The notes under the pieces: generated by a model
Databases searched by the model: none
The model's input: the letters and a program-made list of their open reading frames with translations, nothing else
Told to the model about the DNA's origin: nothing
Made by a program: the position numbers and the translations under genes
Part shown: positions 36,419 to 44,533 of the stretch, one piece after another
Position numbering within the stretch: position 1 is the stretch's first letter
How the letters are laid out: each line of letters begins with the position of its first letter
DNA from: Flavobacterium sp. LC2016-12
Lineage (GTDB): Bacteria > Bacteroidota > Bacteroidia > Flavobacteriales > Flavobacteriaceae
Assembly: GCF_015351595.1 (NCBI RefSeq)
Contig: NZ_JADKPT010000009.1
Coordinates: 1 to 64,000 of the forward strand
Direction: 5' to 3'
Length of the DNA stretch: 64,000 nt

Positions 36419-37228
36419 TTATTTTTGAAGTGTATACGGTTGAACTGAAATTCCAGCTTCATCTAAAGCTGTCTTGCAATTCTCCAGAGTTTCAGAGAAA
36501 ACGACACCGTAGTTTACATTTTTAGCCCATGGGCGTACTGAAAACTCTACAGCACTAGTGGTTAGGTTTTTTACAAAAACTTCGGGAGCAGGTTTCTTAA
36601 GTACCTTAGGATTTTTATTTAAAACATCTAAAAGAACTTCTTTCGCTTTTTTGATATCTGAATCATATGAAACTGCAAAAGTCAAATCCGCTCTTCTTTC
36701 CCCCTGCATAGAATAATTAATAATCGTTCCGTTAGATAATGCACCATTTGGTACAAAAACAGTCTGATTATTAGCGGTAAGCATTTTGGTAACAAAAATC
36801 TGTATTTCGCTTACTGTTGCTATAACGCCTTGTGCCTCGATCGTATCCCCAACTTTAAAAGGCTTGAAAACGATAATTAACATTCCGCCTGCAAAGTTAG
36901 AAAGTGAACCTTGTAATGACAAACCAACCGCAAGTCCCATTGCACCTAAAATAGCAACAAAGGAAGAGGTTTCGATACCCAATTTTGAAATAAAGGTTAC
37001 AAACAACAAAATTCTTAGTGCCCATATCAAGATATCAGAAAGGAATTTTGTTAATGTAGGATCTAAATTTCTTTGAACCATTACTTTTGTAATAATTCTA
37101 TTTATTAATCGGATAGCATAAATACCAACAAATAAAATTAGAAATGCCGAAACTAATTTTGGCGCGTAATCAACTAGTACGTCAATAAATTTAGTGACAT
37201 AAATACTAATTTGTTCTGGACTCATCAT
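36419..37228 (-). CDS. Small-conductance mechanosensitive channel (MscS family)
   Basis: 269 residues from ATG 37228. Three membrane helices: ~20-42, ~60-82, and the pore-lining TM3 with its Gly/Ala pattern 'GAMGLAVGLSLQGSLSNFAGGMLII'. A beta domain follows ('FKVGDTIEAQGVIATVSEI') and then an alpha/beta C-terminal domain. It opens on membrane tension to release solutes during hypo-osmotic shock. An upstream TTG at 37255 lies within a terminator hairpin and is rejected. The 5' leader seems to contain that hairpin (see findings). Confidence 0.93.
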   Translation of the reverse strand: MMSPEQISIYVTKFIDVLVDYAPKLVSAFLILFVGIYAIRLINRIITKVMVQRNLDPTLTKFLSDILIWALRILLFVTFISKLGIETSSFVAILGAMGLAVGLSLQGSLSNFAGGMLIIVFKPFKVGDTIEAQGVIATVSEIQIFVTKMLTANNQTVFVPNGALSNGTIINYSMQGERRADLTFAVSYDSDIKKAKEVLLDVLNKNPKVLKKPAPEVFVKNLTTSAVEFSVRPWAKNVNYGVVFSETLENCKTALDEAGISVQPYTLQK

Positions 37229-37238
37229 GTTTATTGAA

Positions 37239-37266
37239 TAAAAAAACCTTCTCAAAACGAGAAGGT
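37239..37266 (-). terminator. Minus-strand terminator hairpin within the mscS leader
   Basis: On the minus strand, ACCTTCTC (37266-37259) pairs with GAGAAGGT (37253-37246), followed by T. It lies downstream of the helical-protein gene (37317) and between the mscS promoter box and its ATG. Confidence 0.85.
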
Positions 37267-37278
37267 ATATTAGTGGTG

Positions 37279-37286
37279 CAAATATA
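37279..37286 (-). promoter_or_regulatory. -7 box (TATATTTG on minus) of mscS
   Basis: Plus-strand CAAATATA. The mapped start of transcription would be near 37274, placing the hairpin at 37246-37266 inside the leader. Confidence 0.62.
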
Positions 37287-37316
37287 AGATATTTCTTTTA
37301 TAAGAAAAATAAGTAT

Positions 37317-37724
37317 CTATTCCTTAGTTTTAGTTTCGTCAATAATTTTATCTTCAACAGTTGCTGCCGTTTCACTGGCATCAACTACAGTTTCCGAAGC
37401 AATTGTCTTTGTGTCCGTACTGATATCGCTTGCTTTTTCTTTTACAGAATCAATTACATCGCTTATAGAATCTGTTGCTTTTTCTACATATTCACTTACA
37501 ATATCTTTCGCCTGATGTGCATATTCTGCGGCACTTTCCAGAATTGGCTCTGAGGCTTCTTTAGCTTTTGCGATAGTTTCTTCGGTAAAAGCCTCTGCTT
37601 TTTCAATATAAGGAGCGGCAGCTTCTTTTGCTTGCTCAAAAGTACTTTCAGCCTGATTGGCTAGATCTGTTGCAGATTCTTTGGCCGTGCCAAATAAATT
37701 CTTGAAAAATGAAGATAATCCCAT
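37317..37724 (-). CDS. Ala/Glu/Lys-rich amphipathic helical protein (YtxH/LEA-like)
   Basis: 135 residues, almost all helix-forming, with 11-ish-residue repeats such as 'AKEASEPILESAAEYAHQAKDIV' split by similar units ('EQAKEAAAPYIEKAEAFTEE'). The N-terminal 'GLSSFFKNLFG' is a short amphipathic helix that could touch membranes. No Cys, no signal peptide. Resembles YtxH-like, apolipoprotein-like or LEA-like stress proteins; a specific function cannot be given. The terminator at 37239 follows. Confidence 0.75.
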   Translation of the reverse strand: MGLSSFFKNLFGTAKESATDLANQAESTFEQAKEAAAPYIEKAEAFTEETIAKAKEASEPILESAAEYAHQAKDIVSEYVEKATDSISDVIDSVKEKASDISTDTKTIASETVVDASETAATVEDKIIDETKTKE

Positions 37725-37825
37725 GGTTTTATAATTGATTGGTTAAGAATACAATATTAAACTTTTTTACAGAATTATAGTGTTATTGTTGGAATAATTT
37801 ATTGAAAAGTAAGAAGATGGGAAGT

Positions 37826-37859
37826 AATAAAAAAGCGCTCGCTATGGGCGAACGCTTTT
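37826..37859 (-). terminator. Terminator of the nfu-like gene
   Basis: AAAAGCG...CGCTTTT (37831-37837 with 37852-37858) with an inner TCGC/GCGA pairing and one mismatch. The T run lies on the minus strand toward 37826. Confidence 0.82.
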
Positions 37860-37881
37860 GGTATTTTTCTGAAATTATTTT

Positions 37882-38781
37882 TTATGCATTTATAGCCTCA
37901 ACTTTAATCGCTTCATCATTTAACATGCTTTTCAACATGTTTTCAATACCACTTTTTAAAGTAAAAGTAGAAGATGGGCATCCGCTGCACGCTCCTTGTA
38001 AAATAACTTTTACTGTTTTATCATCCTCATTGTAAGAATCGAATGCGATATTTCCTCCGTCAGCAGCAACTGCCGGTTTTACATATTCTTCTAAGATATT
38101 GATGATTTGTTGTGAAGTTACATCCAGTTTATCAAAAGCTTCATCTTTAGTGATGTCATTTTTTGTAGCAACTTCAATTAAAGTTTCATCTAAAACAGTT
38201 CCTCCATTTTCGATAAATTGTTTGATATATGTTCTGACTTCCAAAGTGATTTCATCCCAGTCGTTAATGTCATATTTAGTTACCGAAATGTAATTTTCAT
38301 CAATAAAAACTTCTTTTACATAAGGGAACTTAAATAATTCTTTTGCCAATGGTGAAGAAGCCGTTTGGTCAATATTTTTATATTCTACCGGGTTTCTGGT
38401 TAACATTCTGCTTACAACAAATTTTAATGCCGCCGGATTTGGAGTTGTTTCTCCATAAACGGTAATAGGTTGTTTTTTTGCCTTGTTTTCGTCGATTTTA
38501 ATAATTACACCACCTTTGTCAACAAATGCTGCAATTTGTTCTGCAACAGCATCTTGTACGTCTTCCCATTCTACAATGCTGTATCTTTCGATTGCGATGA
38601 AATTTCCTGAAATATAAACTGTTTTTACAAACGGAAGGTAAAATAATTGTTGCGCTAAAGGTGATTCCTGTGCCTCATCAATATTTTTAAACTCAAAGTT
38701 TTGGTTTTGAGTAATGAAATCTTCAAATTCAAACTTTAATATAGTTGGATTTTGAGTTTCTTTTATGGTGATTTTTGTCAT
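37882..38781 (-). CDS. Nfu-type iron-sulfur scaffold with duplicated N-terminal domain
   Basis: 299 residues. Two Nfu N-terminal domains in tandem (~3-98 and ~106-200), each with 'NP..LKF', 'SPLA..LF..P.VK.V.I' and '.W......'. A C-terminal NifU domain follows (~220-297) with the cluster-binding 'GACSGCPSS' (C265, C268). Dimers of the C-domain assemble and transfer 4Fe-4S clusters to apoproteins in the cytosol. A single N-domain is usual, and the doubling is a Bacteroidota trait. It has its own promoter box and terminator. Confidence 0.92.
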   Translation of the reverse strand: MTKITIKETQNPTILKFEFEDFITQNQNFEFKNIDEAQESPLAQQLFYLPFVKTVYISGNFIAIERYSIVEWEDVQDAVAEQIAAFVDKGGVIIKIDENKAKKQPITVYGETTPNPAALKFVVSRMLTRNPVEYKNIDQTASSPLAKELFKFPYVKEVFIDENYISVTKYDINDWDEITLEVRTYIKQFIENGGTVLDETLIEVATKNDITKDEAFDKLDVTSQQIINILEEYVKPAVAADGGNIAFDSYNEDDKTVKVILQGACSGCPSSTFTLKSGIENMLKSMLNDEAIKVEAINA

Positions 38782-38797
38782 GATTTGTAATTTTTTA

Positions 38798-38805
38798 CAA
38801 ATTTA
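38798..38805 (-). promoter_or_regulatory. -7 box (TAAATTTG on minus) of the nfu-like gene
   Basis: Plus-strand CAAATTTA, 16 bases before the ATG at 38781. Confidence 0.65.
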
Positions 38806-38923
38806 CTAAAGTTATTTTCTACTAATAGCTATATTTGATTTTTTAATAAAATAATTAAGATTCTTATTATAACTAATCGGATTAAATTAGGAGTCTATAA
38901 TTTATTCAAACAAAAATGCCTTT

Positions 38924-39913
38924 ATGAAATTTAGAATCAGGGTTTTATTTATTTTTTTATTAGCTTCATTTTACTCTTTTTCGCAAGAAGGCATTCCTGT
39001 TTATTCAGACTATTTATCAGATAATTATTATTTGATTCATCCCTCTATGGCCGGAGCAGCAAATTGTGCTAAAATAAGACTAACCGCCAGAAAACAATGG
39101 TTTGGTCAGGATGATGCGCCAGAACTTCAAACATTAAGTTTTAATGGTAGAATAGGCGAGAGATCAGGAGCGGGAATTATTGTTTTTAATGATAAAAACG
39201 GATATCATTCTCAAAAAGGTGTAAAGCTTACTTATGCACATCATATTATGTTTTCCAGAGATGAAATTGATCTAAATCAGCTTTCTTTTGGTATTAGTGG
39301 AGGAGTAATCCAAAATCAATTAGATGAGACAACATTTGGAACAGAATATGACCCACTTATTTCAGGACAAATTCAAAAAGATTCTTATTTTAATTTAGAT
39401 ATTGGTGCTTCATATAATTATTTAAATTTTTACGCCCATGCTACTGTTCAGGGTTTAATTGAAACCAGAAAAGAATTGTACAGCGATTTAGAAAGTGACA
39501 ATGTTAGAAAATACCTTTTGAGTGCCGGATATGTTTTTGGCAAAAGTGATAAAATCACTTGGGAACCTTCAGTATTGCTTCAAGTATTTGATCAGACTAA
39601 AGAGAAATCAATTGATTTAAATATGAAAGCGTACAAGAACATGGATTTTGGAAGTTTATGGGCAGCATTATCCTATAGAAGAAGTTTTGATGGTGCACAA
39701 TATGTTTCTGGAAACGGTGTTTCGTCTCAAAAATTGCAATATTTTACGCCTATTATTGGTATAAATTATAAGAACTTTATGTTCGCTTACACTTACTCAC
39801 AAGTGATGGGTGATGTAAAATTTGATACTGGCGGGTATCATCAAATTACTTTAGGTATCAACTTATTTTGTAAAAAGGAACGTTACGATTGTAATTGTCC
39901 GGCAATTAATTAA
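38924..39913 (+). CDS. PorP/SprF family outer-membrane protein (orphan copy)
   Basis: 329 residues. A signal peptide ends 'YSFSQ', then 'GIPVYSDYLSDNYYLIHPSMAGAANC', the family's N-terminal hallmark in a slightly altered form ('HPSMAGA' for 'NPAYAGS'), and barrel-like strands. It ends with an unusual Cys-rich tail 'LFCKKERYDCNCPAIN'. No adhesin lies next to it, unlike the copy at 3441, so its cargo, if any, is encoded elsewhere. A gamma carbonic anhydrase gene follows 7 bp later. Confidence 0.88.
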   Translation: MKFRIRVLFIFLLASFYSFSQEGIPVYSDYLSDNYYLIHPSMAGAANCAKIRLTARKQWFGQDDAPELQTLSFNGRIGERSGAGIIVFNDKNGYHSQKGVKLTYAHHIMFSRDEIDLNQLSFGISGGVIQNQLDETTFGTEYDPLISGQIQKDSYFNLDIGASYNYLNFYAHATVQGLIETRKELYSDLESDNVRKYLLSAGYVFGKSDKITWEPSVLLQVFDQTKEKSIDLNMKAYKNMDFGSLWAALSYRRSFDGAQYVSGNGVSSQKLQYFTPIIGINYKNFMFAYTYSQVMGDVKFDTGGYHQITLGINLFCKKERYDCNCPAIN

Positions 39914-39920
39914 TTTTTTT

Positions 39921-40439
39921 ATGCTAATTAAGTCTGTAAACGGAAAATCACCTTCAATTCCAGAGGATTGTTATGTTGCCGAAAACGCTACCATTGTTGG
40001 CGATGTTACATTTGGCGAATCTTGCAGTGTTTGGTTTAATGCTGTAATTCGTGGTGATGTTCACTTCATTAAAATTGGAAACAAGGTTAATATTCAGGAT
40101 GGAGCAATTATTCATTGTACGTATCAAAAACATCCAACTATTATAGGAAACAATGTTTCAATTGGTCATAATGCCATTGTGCACGGTTGTACTATTCATG
40201 ATAATGTTTTGATAGGAATGGGCGCAATTGTAATGGATAATTGTGTAGTTGAAAGTAATGCAATTGTTGCCGCTGGTGCTGTTGTAACGCAAAATACTGT
40301 GGTGACTTCAGGAAGTATCTATGCGGGAGTTCCTGCCAAAAAAGTAAAAGATATTGACCAATCTGATTTTGCAGGCGAAATTGAGCGTATATCGAACAAT
40401 TATGTAATGTATTCAGGCTGGTTTAAAAACGAAGAATAA
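39921..40439 (+). CDS. Gamma carbonic anhydrase family protein
   Basis: 172 residues of left-handed beta-helix hexapeptide repeats. The three metal-ligand histidines are present in 'IIHCTY' (H65) and 'IGHNAIVHGC' (H83, H88). A C-terminal helix ends 'YSGWFKNEE'. It fits the YrdA/PaaY-like branch, whose members may hydrate CO2 or act as thioesterase helpers; activity cannot be decided from sequence. Probably co-transcribed with the PorP/SprF gene ahead of it. Confidence 0.9.
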   Translation: MLIKSVNGKSPSIPEDCYVAENATIVGDVTFGESCSVWFNAVIRGDVHFIKIGNKVNIQDGAIIHCTYQKHPTIIGNNVSIGHNAIVHGCTIHDNVLIGMGAIVMDNCVVESNAIVAAGAVVTQNTVVTSGSIYAGVPAKKVKDIDQSDFAGEIERISNNYVMYSGWFKNEE

Positions 40440-40461
40440 ATTATAAAAAAAATCAAAATAG

Positions 40462-40524
40462 AAATTCCAAATTCCAATCGTTGTCAGACATTCTTGGAAT
40501 TTGGAATTTGTGTTTTTTGGAATT
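40462..40524. terminator. Long perfect hairpin between convergent genes, built of GGAATTT repeats
   Basis: A 16-base perfect stem (40462-40477 with 40494-40509) around a 16-base loop. Each arm is itself a direct repeat of AAATTCC, a further TTGGAATTT copy follows at 40517, and a T run lies between. It separates the gamma-CA gene from the LytTR gene. Confidence 0.75.
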
Positions 40525-40530
40525 TAAAAC

Positions 40531-41247
40531 TTATAAGTTGATCTTTTCGAAAAAGGTATTTTTGTAGCTCTCACTAATTGGAATTCTTTTATCACTTATT
40601 AAAACTTTATTTTTCTGGATCGATTTTACATGTTTTATATTGATAATATAAGACCTGTGAATTCTTGAAAATCCTTTGCTGGAAAGTAAATTCTCTAATT
40701 TAATCAAGCTAATTAAGGTGAGCGTAAATTTATTATCGGTTGTGTAGATTTTTACATAATCTTTTAGGCCTTCAATAAATAAAATATCGGCAAAATTCAT
40801 TTTTACGTTTTCATATTCAGCTCTTACAAACATAAAATCCTGTTCTAATTCAGGAGCTGTAGTGTTTTCAGAAATAGCCTGAGTCGCAGCTGTGGGATTG
40901 AAAATTTGCTGGGCACGAACTACAGATTTTAAAAAACGATGAAACGGAATTGGTTTTACCAAATAATCTACGGCACCAAGATTAAATCCTTCAACCGCAT
41001 AATCAGAATAGGCAGTTGTGAAAATAATCAATGGTTTTTTTTCTATAGTATTTAGAAATTCTATTCCAGAAAAATGAGGCATTTGAATGTCCAAAAATAT
41101 CAAATCGATATTCGTCTGATTGATAAATGAAACGGCATCGATCGCGTTATTAAAAGTGCGAACCAATTCTAAGGAATCTACTTTTCGGACAAAATCTTCT
41201 AATAATTCTACCGCTAGAGGTTCATCATCTATAATTACACATTTCAT
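40531..41247 (-). CDS. LytTR-family response regulator
   Basis: 238 residues. Receiver domain 1-120 with acidic pocket D7-D8, phospho-acceptor D53 in 'LIFLDIQMP' and the lysine in 'YLVKPIPF'. A LytTR DNA-binding domain (~135-238) has 'ILFIEGLKDYVKIYT' and 'FSRIHRSYIIN'. It is the likely partner of the LytS-type kinase at 42075, although a dioxygenase-like gene lies between them. It has its own promoter box at 41286-41293 and thus can be expressed separately from the upstream operon. Confidence 0.93.
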   Translation of the reverse strand: MKCVIIDDEPLAVELLEDFVRKVDSLELVRTFNNAIDAVSFINQTNIDLIFLDIQMPHFSGIEFLNTIEKKPLIIFTTAYSDYAVEGFNLGAVDYLVKPIPFHRFLKSVVRAQQIFNPTAATQAISENTTAPELEQDFMFVRAEYENVKMNFADILFIEGLKDYVKIYTTDNKFTLTLISLIKLENLLSSKGFSRIHRSYIINIKHVKSIQKNKVLISDKRIPISESYKNTFFEKINL

Positions 41248-41285
41248 CTGTTTCAGTATTAGATCGTTAAATTTGTTTTGGTCTT

Positions 41286-41293
41286 CAAAAGTA
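41286..41293 (-). promoter_or_regulatory. -7 box (TACTTTTG on minus) of the response regulator gene
   Basis: Plus-strand CAAAAGTA, 39 bases upstream of the ATG at 41247. Confidence 0.65.
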
Positions 41294-41351
41294 GTTTTAA
41301 ACCCGTAAATTAAGTTTTAAAGTTTTCATAAATTACTGGTTTGAATTTAAA

Positions 41352-42062
41352 TTAAGCATTTACTGTTATAGTTTTGCTTAAGGTGTAACCATCCGTTAGA
41401 TTTCCGGTTAATGTGGCAAGTTCAGCATCTAAACTATCGGAGAAAACATTATCTCTTGTATTTGAAGTGTCGGCTTGACCGTGTGCGACATAATTTGCGC
41501 TTGAATATACTTCGCTTGAAACATTTTCAGGAAAAGCAATTTGTGTTACCAATAATGAAGAACCAGTTGCTGTTAAGACTTCAACATGAACATGGGGTGC
41601 TCTTCCCTGGTACCAGCCTGGAAAAATTGAAATAAACGAAACTTCTCCCTTTGCATTGGTTGTTTGTCTTCCCCTTAAAAAATGAAATTCTGTATAATTG
41701 GTTTGTTGCATAGAAGTTCCACCATACTCTGAATAGTTTCCGTCTTTATCACAATGCCATACATCTACCAAAACCCCTTCTAACGGAGTACAATTATTGC
41801 TTTTATTTTCAATCGTCAGATTAATAAGTAAGGCAACTCCAATTCTGTCTGATTTTATATTTTCTAAAACCAATTGGCTTGGTGTTTTTATAGGAAAAGG
41901 ACCTTTTGTTTCAGCAGGTGAAACTGAGCAGCTTCCATCTGTCGAGGAATTAGAACCCGAGTCGTCATTATCGTTTTTTGAGCAGGATTCCAATAATTTA
42001 GAAGCTGTTGCAAGAGAAGCGATTCCTAAAATACCGTTTCGGATGAATTTTTTTCTGTCCAT
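41352..42062 (-). CDS. Intradiol ring-cleavage dioxygenase-like lipoprotein
   Basis: 236 residues. An N-terminal export signal 'DRKKFIRNGILGIASLAT' resembles a Tat signal with KK for RR, ending in a lipobox-like 'KLLESC' (Cys27). A Ser/Asp/Asn-rich linker follows, then the protocatechuate-dioxygenase fold. The four iron ligands of the family are all present: Y110 ('DGNYSEY'), Y151 ('PGWYQGR'), H157 and H159 ('APHVHV'). It is therefore likely an active Fe(III) enzyme acting outside the cytoplasm on a catechol-like compound; the substrate is unknown. It lies 12 bp after the kinase gene and before the regulator. Confidence 0.85.
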   Translation of the reverse strand: MDRKKFIRNGILGIASLATASKLLESCSKNDNDDSGSNSSTDGSCSVSPAETKGPFPIKTPSQLVLENIKSDRIGVALLINLTIENKSNNCTPLEGVLVDVWHCDKDGNYSEYGGTSMQQTNYTEFHFLRGRQTTNAKGEVSFISIFPGWYQGRAPHVHVEVLTATGSSLLVTQIAFPENVSSEVYSSANYVAHGQADTSNTRDNVFSDSLDAELATLTGNLTDGYTLSKTITVNA

Positions 42063-42074
42063 AATCAGTTGTTT

Positions 42075-43187
42075 TTAATTTATTGGTGTTTGAATTTCAT
42101 CTAATTTTAAATTTAAATGCACACGGTAGTACTGATTGTCCTGCGTTATATCTAATTGATGAGCGTTTGGATATAGCAAATCCAGACGATTTTTTATATT
42201 AGCTAACCCTATTCCTGAGTTTTCAGGATCTTTAGTATAATCTTCAATGGTATTTTCTATCCAAAAATCAATGCTGTTTTCATGTATGAAAATTTTAATT
42301 TTTACGTGAGCCGCACCTTTATAATCGGTCCCGTATTTAAAAGCATTTTCAACAAACGAAATCAATAACAAAGGTTCTATGAATTTATTTCTGGTATCAC
42401 CATGAACATTTATAACGATGTCTTCAATGTCATTTAGTCTAAGTTTTTGTAGCTCAATATAATTTTGGATATAATTAATCTCTTTTTCTAAAGCCACCGT
42501 TTTGTTATCGGTTTCATACAGCATATAGCGCATTAACTCAGATAATGTTACGATGGCATCAGGGACCAAATCAGATTTTTTGTGTGCCAACGAATAAATA
42601 CTGTTTAAAGAATTAAATAAAAAATGCGGATTAGTTTGTTTACGCAGATAAATTAATTCGGTATTTGTTCGGTGTGTTTCGGCAATTAATTTGTTTTGTT
42701 GATTGTTGTAGAATTCTGTTAGTGTTCTAATTATGGCACTTATGGTTAAAATTAAAATGTAAAATAACGAAGGGCCAATTTTAAAAAACAAAGGTTGTCT
42801 TCTTGCCATTATGATGCGTCTTTCTCCTCTCACAAAGTCAGCTGAACCTTCAGGCATTATTTTGGGAGGTAACATGTTTGCAGGTCTGACATGATTAAAT
42901 TCAGGAATGAAATAATTAATCCTGATTATCATGAAAAGGAGAACAAGCGCAAAAATAAAAGTAAAATAGAGCCAGTATCTTTTTTCTAAAAGCAAGGCTG
43001 GTACCAAATAAAAATAATTCAGATAAAACAGAATAATTCCGGTAAGCCATTGTACATAAAAATCATTGTTGATTCTAAACGGACTTTCGTAAAATTGAAT
43101 TAATGAAGTCAAAATAAAGAAAGTCCATATAATACTATGGAACAAAATTTTGTTTGAGCTGGTATTTTTGATGGTATCTAGGTTCAT
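42075..43187 (-). CDS. LytS/YehU-type sensor histidine kinase
   Basis: 370 residues. Four membrane helices (about 15-32, 45-65, 70-95 and 138-158) with a loop of about 40 residues between helices 3 and 4. A short coiled coil leads to the His_kinase domain with 'QTNPHFLFNSLNSIYSLAH' (H188), and the ATPase has 'LLLISFVENAFKYG' and 'GIGLANIKNRL'. There is no separate sensor domain, so the signal is likely felt in the membrane or through partner proteins. Its start codon follows directly after the stop of the small lipoprotein gene (TAAATG). Confidence 0.93.
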   Translation of the reverse strand: MNLDTIKNTSSNKILFHSIIWTFFILTSLIQFYESPFRINNDFYVQWLTGIILFYLNYFYLVPALLLEKRYWLYFTFIFALVLLFMIIRINYFIPEFNHVRPANMLPPKIMPEGSADFVRGERRIIMARRQPLFFKIGPSLFYILILTISAIIRTLTEFYNNQQNKLIAETHRTNTELIYLRKQTNPHFLFNSLNSIYSLAHKKSDLVPDAIVTLSELMRYMLYETDNKTVALEKEINYIQNYIELQKLRLNDIEDIVINVHGDTRNKFIEPLLLISFVENAFKYGTDYKGAAHVKIKIFIHENSIDFWIENTIEDYTKDPENSGIGLANIKNRLDLLYPNAHQLDITQDNQYYRVHLNLKLDEIQTPIN

Positions 43188-43523
43188 TTATAATTTTATT
43201 TTTAATAAAATTAAATCATTTTTTGTTACCGTTGGCGATAAGCCTTTATAGAGTTTATCGACAACCAAGCTGCCTACTTTTAATGCATCTTTTTCTGTAA
43301 AAAAGCTTTTTGTTTCGTTTATTACTGGTATGACTGATTGCTTGATTAAAATCCTGTCATTATTAGCGATCGAATAGCCCCATCCGGATTTTGTTTTAAA
43401 TGTTGCCATTTTAAATGATTCTTTTCTAGTACAGGCCGCCAATAACAAAACAAGTATAAAAAACAGCAAATTCTTCTGGATGTTGTTCCAGAAGACTTGC
43501 TTTTTAATATTAATTATCATCAT
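43188..43523 (-). CDS. Small lipoprotein, DUF4907-like
   Basis: 111 residues from ATG 43523, overlapping the end of the Kelch gene by 14 bases. The signal ends in a clear lipobox 'VLLLAAC', followed by a compact ~75-residue domain with 'TKSGWGYSIANNDRILIKQSVIPVI' and 'FFTEKDALKVGSLVVDKL'. This matches what I recall of DUF4907 in Flavobacteriia, a family often beside Kelch-repeat proteins; the family label is moderately sure and the function unknown. A longer frame opening at 43580 would run deeper into the Kelch gene and lose the signal peptide. Confidence 0.7.
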   Translation of the reverse strand: MMIINIKKQVFWNNIQKNLLFFILVLLLAACTRKESFKMATFKTKSGWGYSIANNDRILIKQSVIPVINETKSFFTEKDALKVGSLVVDKLYKGLSPTVTKNDLILLKIKL

Positions 43524-44517
43524 CGTTTTGTTCTTCAGTAGGTTTAAATTCCCAAGCATCATCGAAATAACTTGAACCAACTCTTCCTAGCATGTAAAAG
43601 CCATGATTGTTTACTGCGAAACCAACAGCGTCTGTTCTGGCAGCTCCCTCCATTGGTGTTCTTTCAACCCATAAATCTGTCGATGGATTGTATTCCCAAA
43701 TCGTTCTCACATTTTCCCCACCAACAATATAACCCAATCCGTTCATAGCAAAGCTTGAGGCATTGGAACGAACAATTGCATAATCATCATTGTATGAGTC
43801 ATCATCATCTACGTCTTTATCAATGTCACGTTTTCTTGTCCAAACATCTGTTGCTGGATCAAATTCCCAGAAATCTTCCTGATAAACACCATTGTTAATT
43901 CCGGTTCCTAAATAAGCTTTATCAGCAATTATGAAAACAGTTGCATTACGTCTTTTGTTTCCGCTAAATCCATTTACAATGTTCCAGGTATTTGTCTGAT
44001 CATTATACTGGTAAAAATCTTTAAGATAATTTCCATCATAACCAGTTCCAAAATAGGCTTTTCCGCCAACCTGAAATCCTAATGCTCCGTAACGGCCAGT
44101 TCCTGCAAAATCTGTTTTTTGAGTCCAGCTATTACTTGTTGGATCATATTGATAAAAGTCTTTTAATTTATTAGTCCCATCATAACCAAGACCAACATAT
44201 CCTTTTTCATTTAATGCAAAACTTGATGCTGAACTTCTCCCAACTCCTGTGAAATCGGCTTTTTGTTCCCAATAATCCCCTGTAGAATTGTATGCCCATA
44301 AATCTTTTAAGTAAACATCTCCAGTATATCCTGTTGCTATATAGGCATAATCTCCAATAATAAAGCTTGTGGCACTAGATCTTGCGGGTCCGTCAAATGC
44401 TGATTTTTTAACCCAGTTTCCTATTAAATCATCATCATCGTCATCATTGCTGCAGCCTATGAAAAAGAGACTCGAAAGCAGTGTAGCGAATAATATTCCT
44501 TTTTTTAAATTATTCAT
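43510..44517 (-). CDS. Kelch-repeat beta-propeller lipoprotein
   Basis: 335 residues. Lipobox 'SLFFIGC' (Cys22) followed by a run of six Asp. Six or so Kelch blades of ~47 residues span ~35-325, each with 'SSASSFALNEKGYVGLGYDG'-like cores followed by 'DFYQYDPTSNSWTQ'. It ends with an acidic 'EEQNDDDN' tail. Such propellers bind proteins or glycans; galactose-oxidase-type catalysis is not indicated because no copper-site residues are recognised. It is exported and anchored, and probably forms the extracytoplasmic part of the sensory operon. Confidence 0.88.
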   Translation of the reverse strand: MNNLKKGILFATLLSSLFFIGCSNDDDDDDLIGNWVKKSAFDGPARSSATSFIIGDYAYIATGYTGDVYLKDLWAYNSTGDYWEQKADFTGVGRSSASSFALNEKGYVGLGYDGTNKLKDFYQYDPTSNSWTQKTDFAGTGRYGALGFQVGGKAYFGTGYDGNYLKDFYQYNDQTNTWNIVNGFSGNKRRNATVFIIADKAYLGTGINNGVYQEDFWEFDPATDVWTRKRDIDKDVDDDDSYNDDYAIVRSNASSFAMNGLGYIVGGENVRTIWEYNPSTDLWVERTPMEGAARTDAVGFAVNNHGFYMLGRVGSSYFDDAWEFKPTEEQNDDDN

Positions 44518-44533
44518 AGTGTATTAAATTTAT

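Noticed and set aside
37229..37255. Longer MscS starting at TTG 37255
   Set aside because: The TTG and following codons are part of a terminator hairpin and T run; two ATGs follow at 37228 and 37225.
41268..41275. Plus-strand TAAATTTG promoter-like box
   Set aside because: No plus-strand gene follows; such an 8-mer is expected by chance in AT-rich DNA.
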